From: Plazaster borealis
Taxonomy: Eukaryota; Echinodermata; Asteroidea; Forcipulatida; Labidiasteridae
NCBI GenBank assembly: GCA_021014325.1
Contig: CM037466.1
Span: forward strand, 14,348,765 to 14,412,764
Reading direction: 5' to 3'
DNA length: 64,000 nucleotides
Shown: positions 11,768 through 23,689 of the stretch, piece after piece
Numbering within the stretch: position 1 is the stretch's first letter
Layout of the letters: the number at the start of each line of letters is the position of its first letter
Translations under genes and position numbers: made by a program
Notes under the pieces: generated by a model
What the model was told of the DNA's origin: nothing
Seen by the model: the letters and a program-made list of their open reading frames with translations, nothing else
The model's database searches: none

Positions 11768-12165
11768 TTAAAGGGTCTGTATACGTTTGGTAATTACTAT
11801 GAAAATTAATGGCAATAAAGACTTACTTGGTAAGAAGTACAGCAGCTTTGGATAGTAAAATGCATTTTGAGAAACTTTTCACTTTGAAGTACTGCGGTTA
11901 TGGAAAAAGGTATCACTTTTTATCCCCCAAAATTTGAATCTGAGAAGCGCTGCTGCAGTAACATTTCTCAGATTGTGTATTCCAATAGCAGATTATTCTT
12001 CCTGCGTAGGCAAAACCGCTCTAGATTTTCGGCAATATCTAAAAAAAAAGCTACAACCTTTTGAGATACAATTTTCACGGGTTAGTTTTATGGTATATAT
12101 CTACAACTGTATAGGATTGAAACAAACATCGGGCTCCAATTACCAAACGTATACAATCCCTTTAA
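11768..12165 (-). repeat. TTAA MITE family B, copy 2
   Basis: Left tip TTAAAGGGTCTGTATACGTT, right tip AAACGTATACAATCCCTTTA; clean inverted ends with TTAA at both tips. It runs opposite to the copy at 6330. The interior includes AAATGCATTTTGAGAAACTT, TTCTCAGATTGTGTATTCCA and TAGTTTTATGGTATATATCT. The open frames in it are by-products of the repeat and recur in other copies. Confidence 0.8.
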
Positions 12166-12613
12166 ACAAAATCAATTCAGTCAGACGAAAAACGCCTCTT
12201 CTAGGCCCCCCTTATCATTATTTTCCAAGCGCTTTCATCTAAAAGCTGTCAGGACGGCTCTGTAAATATGACAGCAGCTCGGCTCGGGTGAAATTGATGT
12301 TCTCATAAAGCATGGAAACTTGATCATTACAAGAGGATGATGTTTCAAATCGGTTTTAGTGAAACCTGTGTGGAGTCACGTTCTCCTATTCAGCGTTAAT
12401 TTGCCATTAACCAAGTTCTGGTTCGTCGGAACTTTAGGGGTCAGGTTATCTTGCGGATGAATCTTTGGAAAGAGGAGAATGTGTTTGAAGTGCCTGGTTT
12501 ATAAAATCAATTTCAAAATGTTTTTTTATTTTTTTTATTTTTTTATTTCTTAAGTAAGTTTTAGAGTTGGATACCTTTATTGGTGAAATATTTAACACTA
12601 AATTTAAACACCC

Positions 12614-13215
12614 AACACTGATATTAGAGGTCCCCTAAATGTTGGTGCATACTGCAGGTTGTGGGTTTTTTTCTTGCCTCTCACTTGGACAATCCTGATT
12701 ATATTTTATGTCAGCGTTATCGCTTGAGTGAAGACATTGCGGGGGAACAAATTGTTCAGGTTTTTTTTTTGGGCAATATCTCTTTTGAACGTTTTTCGTA
12801 CAGCAAGCTGTACACATCCTTCCTCCAGGAATCCAACAGCCTACAGGCCCTAAGGTTGACAATCTCCCACCGAAACTTTACTATCCAACTCAACACTGAT
12901 GTTAGAGATCCTGTAAATTTTGGTGCTTATTGCAGGTTGTTAGTTTTTTTCTAGCCTCTCAATTGGGTAGATATTTTGCCCCAAGCCATTCCTGAATATG
13001 TTTTATGTCAGTGTTATCACTTGATTCAGGACATTTCGCGGAATCAAATTTGGCAAAACAAACTTGTCAAATTGTTCTTTTTTGCAATATCCTGTTCGTA
13101 CAGCAAACGGAACGTGTCTTTCCAGTAGGAAGCAGGATGGTGTTGACGACCCCGGGATCTCTCAGCCTACAGGCCCTTAAGGTTGACAATCTCCCACCAC
13201 CAACTTCAATATCCA
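12614..13215 (+). repeat. Diverged direct duplication, two copies of about 0.3 kb
   Basis: Two head-to-tail copies share an ordered series of words: AACACTGAT(A/G)TTAGAG, TTTTATGTCAG(C/T)GTTATC, GTACAGCAA, CCTACAGGCCC and AAGGTTGACAATCTCCCACC. Copy 1 spans about 12614-12885 and copy 2 about 12892-13215. The offset between matching words grows from 278 to about 326 bp, so copy 2 carries roughly 48 bp of extra sequence. No coding role is evident. Confidence 0.7.
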
Positions 13216-13799
13216 GTAGAATATTTCATAACCACCGCGACGAGCCTCCAGGAGAAATGTCCTTACATGTATAACAAATAATATATTGGAAAAAACGGGG
13301 CCACAGTTTCTGCTCCTCAAATGCGATGATAATCCCGTCATTTATATTGATATCAAGCGTATTATATGAAGCCCTAATGGTGTGTCTGGCATTTTTACAT
13401 CAAACCATGAGTTGAGTGCCTCCCCGCTGTTATGAAACGCGGTGATTCACTAACGGATCGAGCCGACGTCTGAACGGCGCTCCTGAACATGCATTTACAA
13501 CTTTCACTTGGGTTGTTATACAGAGGCTCGTAAAAGGTGATTGCGATGAGTGTGTGGTTGAGTGATGAAATCTGTGAAGCTTGACGAAGCATACAAGTTG
13601 TATTTATAAACTTAATAAAATGATAATCAGTTTGTGGATTTAATATATGAAAAAGTTGAGGGATTGTTGTCTCTTATGGTATGAACAATTAATTCTGAAA
13701 TGTCAACGGTAACCTGAGACAGAATGTGACGGGTAGAGGTTTTGTTATGTAATAACTTTAGAATAACAGCAACAATTTTATCTTTAATAATGATACATG

Positions 13800-13870
13800 C
13801 AAAAAATAGTTAATGGCCTGACGTTTCGACCCTAGCAGAGTCTTTCTCGAAGGCTAAATGACAAGACAAC
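13800..13870 (-). mobile_element. Penelope-like terminal fragment with hairpin motif
   Basis: Minus strand contains GACTCT, a short loop, AGGGTC and then GAAACGTC, the hairpin-plus-GAAA arrangement seen at 15935, 17026 and 31487. The phrase GCCTGACGTTTCGACC on the plus strand is typical of repeats I associate with Penelope-like element termini. Only the terminal piece is recognisable; the transcript-like sequence to its right up to about 14100 has no clear reverse transcriptase. Confidence 0.35.
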
Positions 13871-14147
13871 ATACATGAACAGGTATATAAGTGTAACAAA
13901 GCATTCAAGTGGAAATACATGAATAGAGGCAGAGAGCAAACAGACAAGGCAAGGGGTAAACAATGAATAGGGAGACAGCAGGGGGGTGTTGGAGGGAGGG
14001 GGCTGGTCTGACCACAAGAAGTTGGAAACACAATGAACAAGATCAAAGATGGGAAGAGGGAGAACAAGTTTGATAATGATATCTAAGGGCATCTCTAAGC
14101 ATTTTGTTATTATTTTTTAAGACTTTTTTTGAAGTATTTTTTATTAT

Positions 14148-14427
14148 GGGACCCATTGATGTAGCACCTTACAAGGGTCTACAAGATGCTGCGGCGCATT
14201 CAGCAGCCACTGCCAGAAACATCGGGCAAGCCCCTTCTCTTTACGACAAGTGTAACTGGGTTCTTTTACGTGCATTACGCAACACACGGGACCTACTGCT
14301 TTACGTCCAATCCAAAGGACGAAGCAATAATGGTTAAGCCTCTTGCTTAAGGACACAGGTGTCTAGACCGGGACTCGAACCCACTCTCTGCTGATCAGAA
14401 ACACCAGAGCTGAGTCCGGTGCGCATG
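14148..14427 (-). repeat. tRNA-derived SINE (SINE-1), near full length, minus strand
   Basis: Minus strand: a tRNA-like head with CTGATCAGCAGAGAGTGG and GGTTCGAGTCCCGG, the body (AAGCAAGAGGCTTAACCATT, AGTAGGTCCCGTGTGTTGCG), then a tail region corresponding to TTGATGTAGCACCTTACAAG on the plus strand. It is collinear with 1871-2140, so the two copies define the full element. Confidence 0.65.
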
Positions 14428-14469
14428 TGTTAATTTTATTTATCGGGGATAAAGAATATTATTTGAGTA

Positions 14470-14843
14470 TTAAAGGTATCGTACACGTTTGGTAATGACT
14501 CAGAACAAATATTAGCATAAAAACTTACTTGGTAACAAGCAACAGAGAGCTGTTGATAGTATAAAACATTGTAGGAAACGACTCCCTCTGAAGTAACGTA
14601 GTTTTTGAGAAAGAGGTAATTTCTCACTAAAATAATAAAAACTTCTTGCAAGAAGTTTTTATTCCTATCTGAAAGCACACAAATTTGTACAACAAGGGTG
14701 TTTTTCTTTCATCATTTTTCTTGCAACTTCGATGACCAATTGAGCCCAAATTTTCACAAGCTTGTTATTTTATGCATATGTTGGGATACACCCAGTGAGA
14801 ACACTGGTCTTTGACAATTTCCAAACATGTTCAGTGCCTTTAA
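14470..14843 (-). repeat. TTAA MITE family A, full length, minus orientation
   Basis: Tips are TTAAAGGTATCGTACACGTT on the left and CATGTTCAGTGCCTTTAA on the right, 374 bp. Family-A words appear in reverse complement. It includes the internal palindrome AACTTCTTGCAAGAAGTT, also present at 49075 and 55020. The 80-codon open frame on the minus strand is a by-product; near-identical frames occur in the other two copies. Confidence 0.85.
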
Positions 14844-14845
14844 GC

Positions 14846-14935
14846 AGTGCATACTCAGTACTTTTCCGAGTCCTGTGAAAAAACCCTAACAAACTGAGTA
14901 TACAGTGCTTAACACACATTAGGGCAAAAACCAAC
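14846..14935 (-). repeat. SINE-2 fragment, tail part only
   Basis: Directly abuts the family-A MITE. It contains the SINE-2 body (CTCAGTACTTTTCCGAGTCC, ACTGAGTATACAGTGCTTAA, TAGGGCAAAAACC) but no tRNA-like head. The body words appear in both orientations within 80 bp, so this may be two fragments in inverted arrangement. Confidence 0.45.
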
Positions 14936-15179
14936 AAAGTTGGAAAAAGCTGAGATATTTTTGGTTGGTGCTTTGTACAGGTGTTTCATTGTGAATTATG
15001 TTTTTCTTGGGGTTGGCCTGTCGCAGAATGGAGTAGTTAGCTCAAATGAGATAATGTTATCTGATAATTTAGCTATGTACATTCCACGAAGGCCTTCAGA
15101 ATGATGACATGTCCGCTATTGAAGCTCTCTTCAATCCCTTGACATTATAGGAAAATACCTCACATTTTCACACATCACT

Positions 15180-15545
15180 CGCAGCCTTACCCCCCCTTCG
15201 GCAAACTGCGAGGGCAATTCCGGATGAACTTAATGACGGAATCGTCGGGGCCTCGTGCGGCGCGGAGTAAATAACATCGACAAACAGACCTGTCTTGATG
15301 AAATTGATTTTCCTGCCTGTCAGTGTGGATTCCTCGCAAGATGCTCTCTCCAGCCCAACAGGAGGTCCAATTATGACAGGCCCGGAGAAATGGATGAGGA
15401 TAATACGCCGTACAAGATGGCTGCTCTAGTCAGGGACACTTTGAAATTGATGCCGAGGGCCGTTTGTAAAAAAACTCCGAGCTCAGTTTCTCAACCCCAG
15501 TTTCATCAAGGCGTTGTCTGCGAGAAGCCCGGTTGAGGCATCCTG
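15180..15545. other. GC-richer single-copy block of unknown nature
   Basis: This block is richer in G+C and CpG than its surroundings and is free of the repeats listed here. It includes CGGGGCCTCGTGCGGCGCGG and an open + frame of 93 codons with several cysteines near its N-terminus. No protein domain is recognised and there is no strong donor at the 3' end of the frame. It could be a conserved regulatory element, a 5' exon or simply old unique DNA; I cannot choose between these. Confidence 0.3.
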
Positions 15546-15857
15546 ACTAAACGGATTCAATTTCTGTTCTGATCAAATACTGTGGGTTCTAACCCAGTCA
15601 TGGTGCTTGAGGTCTTGAGCGAGACATTACACCATAATTGCAGTAGCGATAAAAAGAATAGCATACAACCGATTTATGACTTTTTTCTAGAAAATATGAT
15701 CACTTATTTCAGTTATTTTTGTTTTATTGTACTCTGTAATTATGTGACCCCAGGACCCGAGGGAGAACAGTTCTTTGATAATTGATGGGGCTACCTTGGT
15801 TACACAACACGGAATAAATAAATAAATAAATTTATTTTAAGATATGTATAACTAAGA

Positions 15858-16090
15858 GAGGTTTGCGGTAACACCATGTGAATATCTCTTTTGAGTAGAG
15901 TTGGTTCTGAACAAAACCGGTGGTTAACGACTCACCGTTTCGATCAGTATGCTCTGATCGTCTTCAGGAGAATGCTGGACTCTGTTGCTGGATGCTGCTT
16001 AAGTACTTGAGCTTGGTGTTGCGCGAATGCGGGAACTGGATAAGCTGGGCTTAGTTCGGTGAAGCGAGTAGGCTGGGTGGGACTAAACCA
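15858..16090 (-). mobile_element. Penelope-like terminal fragment with hairpin motif
   Basis: Plus strand starts GGTTTGCGGTAACACCATGT, a phrase repeated at 16772. On the minus strand the core at 15935-15975 reads CTGAAGAC, then GATCAG, loop AGCATA, CTGATC and then GAAACGG. The stem is a perfect 6 bp. This is similar to the layout of hammerhead-ribozyme-like motifs reported in Penelope-like elements, but with one extra base before the stem. Confidence 0.45.
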
Positions 16091-16294
16091 AAACCTAAGA
16101 TATATGAACAATCCTCCTCTGAAAAATGACTTGAAAACCAAGGGGGGAATCAGTGGACTAGTGTGGGGGCGGGGGGGGGGGGGGTGGGCACATGCCCCCA
16201 AATTAATATCCATGCCCCCAGGTGCCAGCCCCCATTTGAAATCTGGACTTATGAGATTAAAATGACCAGAGTAAAATGTTACATCTTATTAGCT

Positions 16295-16673
16295 TTAATG
16301 GGATTGTATACGTTTGGTAATTAGAACCCACTGTTTGTTTCAATCCTATATAGTTGTAGATATATACCATAAAACTAACCTGTGGAAATCTCATTTCGTT
16401 TTTGAGATATTGCCGAAAATCTGGTTATGTCCACGCAGGAAGATTAATCTGCAATTGGAGTGCACAATCTGAGAAACGTTTCTGACATAAACGCTTCTCA
16501 GATTCATTTTATGTCATATAAAAACTGATATCTTTTTCCATAACCACATTACTTCAAAGTGAAATGTTTCTCAAAATGCTTTATACTATCAGAAGCCTCT
16601 GTCCTTCTTACCAAGTAAGTTTGTATTGCCATTAATTGTATGAGTAATTACCAAATGTATGCAGACCATTTTA
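16295..16673 (+). repeat. TTAA MITE family B, copy 3
   Basis: Left end TTAATGGGATTGTATACGTT, right end TTACCAAATGTATGCAGACC. The interior follows family B (ATTGCCGAAAATCTGG, GCACAATCTGAGAAACGTTT, TTCTCAAAATGCTTTATACT). The right TTAA tip is mutated. It lies between the two Penelope-like fragments at 15858 and 16765. Confidence 0.75.
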
Positions 16674-16764
16674 CCCTAGTTTCGGTGCTGTGTGTAATTG
16701 AAGGTTTGTTAACTACCTTGAAGTGTATAGGATTTGAGGCATTGCATGGTGAGGTATCAATAAA

Positions 16765-17080
16765 TTATTTGGTTTGCGGTAACACCATGTGTGTATCTAC
16801 TTGCCAGGTAGAGTTTGTTCTTAGAGAACTGTCTTGCTTAATTCTACTACCGCGGAGTAGATTGTTCGGGTGTTCGGGAGACTTCTCAGTTCTGAAAAGA
16901 ACTGTCTTGTTTATTAACTATTACCTGGGCGGAAGGTATAGAATTAGGCTGGGATTACTACTTTAGCTTATAGGATCGTAATTAACTGTACTACCGCGGA
17001 GTCAGTTCTTGGATTGGTCTCAACGTTTCGACTAGCTTGCTCTAGTCATCGTCAGGAGACCCTTGAAGTGCCTGTTGGTT
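16765..17080 (-). mobile_element. Penelope-like terminal fragment with hairpin motif
   Basis: Begins with the same GGTTTGCGGTAACACCATGT phrase as 15858. It contains two related CG-rich palindromic words, CTACTACCGCGGAGTAG and CTGTACTACCGCGGAGTCAG. Near its right end the minus strand reads CTGACGAT, GACTAG, loop AGCAAG, CTAGTC and then GAAACGTTG. No protein-coding part is visible. Confidence 0.5.
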
Positions 17081-17948
17081 TTAAATTAACCATTTTGTTC
17101 AGTGCTAATCTTTAAAGATAAACCCTTAAGTTTTAAATTGATGACTGTACTCACAAAATGCCAGAAAAAAAGACGTTGCGGTTGGAACCATGTCTTGCTT
17201 GTTTAAAAATATCTTATTGTACGATGTTAGTTACGTAGAGGGCTGAATGAGTGCGTAAATAGCCCTCCAGGCAGACCCAACAGCCAGCCCTTTAACATCT
17301 TATATGCCAATCACATGATGGGTTTTGACAGGTTACAGTCCCAGCTCACTATGGCAATCCCAACCACAAAATTCTCAAATGACGTACTTACGTGCTTATT
17401 TTGGTGGGCACCACTGCATGTGACCTGAAAATTGTGTATTCGGTGGTCAGGAGCTCTGGAATGGTTTTGCAGTTTTATTGACGTCAGGACAGTGAAAGTG
17501 AAATTTTATCCATGAATCATTCAATTCTTTGTGTAAAGATTTGTCCAATTTTCAGTTTTGAAATGTTGCTTGGGGAACAATGAGGTTTGTTTTCGTTTTG
17601 CTAACAATGGGTGACTCACTGTCTCAGGTCATCGTCCCGGCCCCCCCTCCCCACAGGTGACACTCTTGTTTTGATTTCTGCCCTGGAGTCCGGCTTGGAG
17701 GCACCTTGCTAACATGTCCAAGCCGCATACGATTTCAAAACCATAAACAAACCTTGGCTATGTACAAGATTTACTCTAAAAAGAACATTCACCTGCTAAT
17801 ATTGGATAAGTTTATTTGTATTCTAAACAGTGACTCAGTCAGGGGGGAGTGCAAGGTTAGAGCACCTTTCCCTGGGGTTTGCTGATTATTCGTTGAGATT
17901 AAAAGGAGGGAGAGGGGAGAAGATTACATCAACAAAATCTTCTCCTTT

Positions 17949-18336
17949 TTAAAGGGAAGGTATACGTTTGGTAATCGCTCTTAAAATTAAGAACAATAAA
18001 AACTTACTTGGTTAGAAGTACAGCAGCTTTCGATAGTATAAAGCATTTTGAGAATCATTTCACTTCGAAGTAATGTGGTTATGGAAAAAGATGTCAGTTT
18101 TAATCCATCAAAATTTGAATCTGAGAAACGTTGCTGTCAGTATTGTTTCTCAGATTGTGTATTCCAATTACAGATTATTTTAACTGCGTGGACATAACCG
18201 CTCCGTATTTTCAAAAACGCTGCCACCTTTTGAAATAAAATTTTCACAGGTTAGTTTTATGGTATATATTTACAACTTTATATAGGATTAAAACAATCAA
18301 ACGATTCAAAAATCCAAAGGTATACGTTCCCTTTAA
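17949..18336 (-). repeat. TTAA MITE family B, full-length copy 4
   Basis: 388 bp with very clean inverted ends: TTAAAGGGAAGGTATACGTT on the left and GGTATACGTTCCCTTTAA on the right. The interior matches the other family-B copies. This is the best reference copy for the family in this window. Confidence 0.85.
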
Positions 18337-18339
18337 ATT

Positions 18340-21250
18340 AAACATCTAAAGCTTTGGAAAGTGACAAGAATACCATACTAAAAGTCTACTCAAATATATT
18401 TAGTGGAAAGGCTTCAAACTTGGCATAGTGTGGAAAATTGCATTTTTTAAGCCTCAAAATATCTGTGGAAAAATTCCTTTGCATGACTTCATGTTGAATA
18501 TCTCTGACCGGCTTTACCGTTACTTTGAAATGAAGTAGGCCATTGGTCTTAACAGGTCCATGTGTCATTCAATTAATGATCTTGTTAAACAATTACCCGC
18601 CATTAATTACACCTGTGTGGTGTTATGTAATGACAATTAAGTGATGAATGGGTTAACTGTGTGGATTTCAGAAACCTAAAAGAAGACCGTCATCGTCGGG
18701 AGATGTCAATATTAACTCTCTTTTTTTCTCCAAGAGTTCGCTTGGTGATAAATTGATACAATTACAACTTCCAGGTCAGGTAACATAAGATAAAAACTAT
18801 ATCTCACACTGGGGAAATTAAACTGGCCTTGATTCAAACAGTACAGACAAAAACACTAACATTTAGAACAATAAACAAACTAGAAGATAGATTAAACTCT
18901 TTCATTTCAGAACAAAAATCAATCCAGAAATTCTCAGCCTCTACCCTTTTTGGCCCCATTTTATTGCTCCCTACATCAGAGCATGTACAAGTGTGTATCT
19001 TCAACACGTCACTTTGCCCTAAATGTTTGGATAAGCTGCCTTTCTCCACATGCGCCGTAATGAATTCAAGCGAAAGGAGCAACATCCAATCGCCTTGAGC
19101 ATCCTCTCAACCCCTCCTTCTCCAGGCATCCATCTATCATTCTTCAATTCTATTTCGTCTTCCCTGGCATCTTCCATCTCATCTCTTCCAGATCGTCTTA
19201 TAATCCTAGGGACTGGTAATCCATCTTGATGTTGTTAATTTTCTCTCTGTTTAGTAATTTGATTTGGCAGCATTAGGCTGGCCCCGGCTTCTTCTTTAAT
19301 CTTTTCCAGGGTCTGGGGAGGACTTTTTTAAGAACCTGTAGCTTACATTCTCAAGGGGCTCATGGAGGCATTGTGACGGCTTCATAGAGGGAAGACTCTA
19401 ATCAATATTCCAACTGGGGATGGGCTTTCTTTTATTTCAAAATAATCAGGTACCAACATTTCCTGAAAGTTGTAATTTGCTGAGAAATTAGTCGTGGCCC
19501 CGCCGATTCCTGATGTTGATTGCTCTCGCCGATTCCTGGAATATTTTAGTCTTATGCTGATTGCTCAGGAGTAGCGCCAAGCCAATATAAGTTTTAATGT
19601 TCTGCATCATCTCTCTCTTGGTATCTCTGGGTTCATTATTACTGCTGATTTGTAACTCGTATTTTATTTATCAGTCTTTGAAAGTGAGGTATCAGTGACT
19701 TTGAGCCAACACATTTTTTCAATTTTGTAAAACAACACCTGGGACTATCATTGTCTGCAGAATTAATTGTTCATTGCACCTGTATGTAGTCTTGAGTTAG
19801 GTCTTTAACAAAACATGTATGCAAATACTTTTGAAATGGTATGAATGTGCGTGCTATTGGAGGCAACAAAGGGACAGTTAGAAAATACTCTCCTCAATGA
19901 ATTTACATCAGATGGATGAACAGCTCCGCAGCTCTTTGTTGCCACCGGCGACGAATTCATTGTTAACGCTCAAGCAAGCACCATTGTGTACTCTTGATTA
20001 GATACCTGCCTCTGCCGTTTCCATGACGACGGTACCTTTTCCAAATAAGGCCCTCCATGATTTGTATGTTGTTTTCCCTCCTATCTGACGAAAGTGAGGG
20101 GTTTTTTTCCCCTCTGTCTTTTGACCATTTTTTTATTGTTTGCACACTATAATATTTTACGCAGTTTGATTTGCTTTTCCCTATTATGCCTATGGCCGAT
20201 TTCACAAAGTAAACACATTTAGTTCTGCAGGAATTTATTTAGCATTAATTTAGGAGTAGACTGTTATATGAGTGTGTCTGGAAATTGACCATCTACTGCT
20301 GTTTCATTCAACATTTTACACACATTCTTTTTCTTATTTTTTATTTCTAAACAATATTGGACCAAATTTCAAGCAGGCATGATATTCTCCCTACTTGAAT
20401 CTTTTTCCAATTTTTTGCCCTCTGAAAATTCAACAAAATTCTTATTAAATAGCCTGAAAAAGCCTATCAAAGCTTATACCATATGTAAATGTATCGGTCA
20501 ACCCTTGTACTCAATATTATCTTCCTACATTTTTTTCCAAGGGCCAAATATCATACCTTTTTTAGAGTCTGCAAGGGAAATAGGCTGGCCCCTTTTTGTG
20601 TCAGTTTATCACAAAATGATTGTAATAGCAGATATGAGGGGAACTTTTTTTTAAAAATGGTCGCTGATTGGTAAAAGTCTGTTCACCTCATTCAAACCGG
20701 AAACGGGGTAAAAGCAAGTAAAAAAACCTCCTCGCTGATTTCAGATATGGACCAGTGGGTTTGCGTCTAGACATAATAAAATGGTCCCTGAACCATGAGC
20801 GTTGATAATTAAGTGATGTTTGATCGGTTAATAGACCTAAGACAAAAAAAGGCATGGCGTAGAAGGGATAGATGTGATGAATTGCATGCTTTCCTCCAAG
20901 ATCTCCTTATTTATATCCGCTAAAGGTAAATGTTGTTGTATACAGCAGTGAAGACACGTACACTTGTGTTTTTTGCATTAAATATGCACTCGGATTAGCC
21001 ACTGTGTGTACTGATGGGTTATGTAGTGGACTTCAGTCGGAAGACTGAACGATGAGTTTTCTTGAGTCATAGATTGAGATTGAATGGATGTTTGGGAGCG
21101 ACTGAGACACTTGGCGGACGCATCGTTAATTTGTGGAACACCGGCTGTTCTTGATGGGTACAATTGCTGCACCCACTGGGAACAGGAGTTCCTTCTTGAA
21201 TATTGGGGGCATTAATGTGCTCTTGTTCATCGTCTGTTAAAAGGTTCTGT
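18340..21250. other. No gene found; mostly single-copy non-coding DNA
   Basis: Low repeat density. Several overlapping open frames near 18829-19098 occur on both strands, have no domain and lack a supporting donor or acceptor. I see nothing I can name in this stretch. Confidence 0.45.
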
Positions 21251-21258
21251 AGCATCTT

Positions 21259-21303
21259 GTTTGTTTGTTTGTTTGTTTGTTTGTTTGTTGGTTTGTTTGT
21301 TTG
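21259..21303. repeat. (GTTT)n microsatellite
   Basis: About eleven TTTG/GTTT units with one interruption. It is followed by GGCAAAGCTCCCACAAGGCG and AACATTGGTTTAACGTC, which look like a dispersed repeat, but no second copy is visible here. Confidence 0.9.
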
Positions 21304-22626
21304 GATGATCTTCCCAACAAGGGAACTCGGCAAAGCTCCCACAAGGCGAGATAAACGCCAAGCAAGCAACAGAAAATCTCCCTCACACAAACATTGGTTT
21401 AACGTCTATTACTATGAATTGCACAAATCAATAAATTGTGATTCAGTAACTAGACGACAATACTCATTCTAGTCATTGTGAAATCAGCGGTTAGGTTGGC
21501 TGGATTTGAACTTAAAAACCAGATAAAAATGACAAACTCATCCCTTTATTCCTTCAACTCCTTGATATTTGTTTAACTCCCACATTCATATATAAAGAAG
21601 CAAATTTTAAACTTCAACTTGAACTTAAACTTGAAGCAAATGAAAAGTGCCCCCCCTTTTATTTTTTATATAAGAAAATAATGCAAGTTCACCCCACAAA
21701 AGGCTAAAATCCACTCTTGGTAAGGGGCTACAAGAAGAAATTATTTAAGATGAAAATAACTCGAGAGAGCTGAAGGTAGGAATTGACATTCCTCTTAAAA
21801 CAGTCTAGATTATAGGATGGAGGGAAACATGCACCAGGCAAGGAGTTCAGAAAGAGATGCAGACTTGAACAATTTTCTCCCTCCCCCTCTCCTGCCTCTT
21901 TATCCATCACCTGTCACTTAAGATGCCAACAGATGACCATCCCTCAAGCTTCTTGAATAATTGACCACATCCAAGTGCTGTTTGGTCAATACACATCACA
22001 AAGTGTGTGTGTGTGCCTGTGCTGTCTACTAAGAAACATACGTCAATAAAACGCTTGCTAGACGTGTCCACCCTTACACCTAAGTGGTGTCTACAGCGTG
22101 TGCATTAGCACTGCATTGTTTACCCCCAGGGTGGGGGAAGATTACCCCCTGGGTAGGGAATATTCAGAAGATAGATTTACACCTTCAACCAGTTTTGCAA
22201 GGGGGTAGCAGTTTATTTCATGATAAGTTTGTGACGTGGCACTTGCTTGCTGTGGGTGGATGTGGTGAGGCTCTGCATCCTTGAATTGGAAGTGGGAAGT
22301 TAGCCTTGAGAGGAGACTAGAATTATCCAAAATACAGTGGGGTGTTACAGATTGTGAACAGCGTTGTTAATTAATCAAATTTTTAATTTGTTGTAAAAGT
22401 CATTATAATTATTGGATCATGGATGTATATTTTTTTTAATTGATCAATAAGAGTTTATTTTTTTTTACATACTTTTACCGTAAATTTACTTGCAATTCAG
22501 CTGATGCCGTGATTTGTAATTTTTTTAAATAAACAATTGAATAATAATAATGATAATCATATCTTGAGCTGGTTACCCACCCGAGACGCCTTCATTTGAT
22601 GGAAAAACTGGAGAAATTAAGTGAAT

Positions 22627-22971
22627 TTAAAGGGCGTGCACAACACTGATCAGATCGAAAATGTAAATATTCACAGATTCGCATGTAGCTTACATGGTGT
22701 AAAGAATGGTCATGGTGGGAAACTTCCATTGAATATCCTTGAAATGCTGTAGTTTTTGAGAAATGAGTAAAACAATTAGTTTTGATCTCGTGAGTCGAAA
22801 ACCAAATGTTTGAAAGCAGTGAATATTGTTATTGTTGTTTCCCACTATTTTCTCATGCCTCTGATGAGAAATTATGCTCAAACTTTTCTGTTTTTTTATT
22901 TCGTGTATGTTGGGTCACATAAAGAACGGATACTGGTCTTTGACATTTACTAAGGTTGTTCGGGTGCTTTG
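22627..22971 (+). repeat. TTAA MITE family D, copy 1
   Basis: Starts TTAAAGGGCGTGCACAACAC and ends near GTTGTTCGGGTGCTTT. The interior words ATTCACAGATTCGCATG, TGGTGTAAAGAATGGTCATG and ACTGGTCTTTGACATTTAC recur at 42475 and 58532. Confidence 0.7.
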
Positions 22972-23689
22972 AGCCAAGTTTGATATATTTTGGCTGACAC
23001 TGGCTGAATGATGTATACAGCTTTTTCAGATTCTTGGAATGCAAGGAGAAATCTTGCAAATTTAATGTACTTTGTGTAAACATATAGTCTGGCTGTATGA
23101 AGTCAAGAATTTATGTATGCAAGCCTGCCCATGAGAGCAGTTTTAACAATGTACCTTTTCAATAAAATATGATTATGTTTTTAAAATATCCTATTTGGAT
23201 AAAGAGTTCATATAGGTTAAGCTATAACCTTGTCATTTCTGAATGAGCCATGAATTAAACACCATTCCTCACACATTCAAAGGTCCCCGACAATGGGCCA
23301 GAGAGTGTCTAAATTAAAAATGATTTGGAAGTTGCTAAGAATGAGTCACTTGTCCATCCCTTTCCAAGTCAACTTTCACGCATCGTCGAAGCATCCGCGG
23401 TTGACTGACTGAAATGCAAATAGCGAATTTGATTTCTAGAGTTGATAACGTACGAACCCTCCAGCCTTATCCAGAGATTCCGCGAAGCTGAAGACATTTA
23501 ACCTTGGCGAAATTGCCTCGCACACTTTTAAAGAAAAGGGTGGATGCGTAATAATTGCCTTGCCTTTTGGCGCGATACAAAATTGCATTGGATGAGGGTG
23601 GATTTGTGAATGCTGGAAGGGAAAATTAAAAGAAGACACCCTATATCTAACCTTGGTGTTTACCCTACATTGACGTGTGATGAGCACAG

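Noticed and set aside
14436..14678. Similar 80-90-codon frames at 14436, 49113 and 54953 that look like a small protein family
   Set aside because: They lie in the same position of three family-A MITE copies; the similarity is that of the repeat, and the frame breaks in other copies.
15255..15536. 93-codon plus-strand frame with clustered cysteines as a real exon
   Set aside because: No convincing donor at its end and no domain; kept only as an unexplained GC-richer block.
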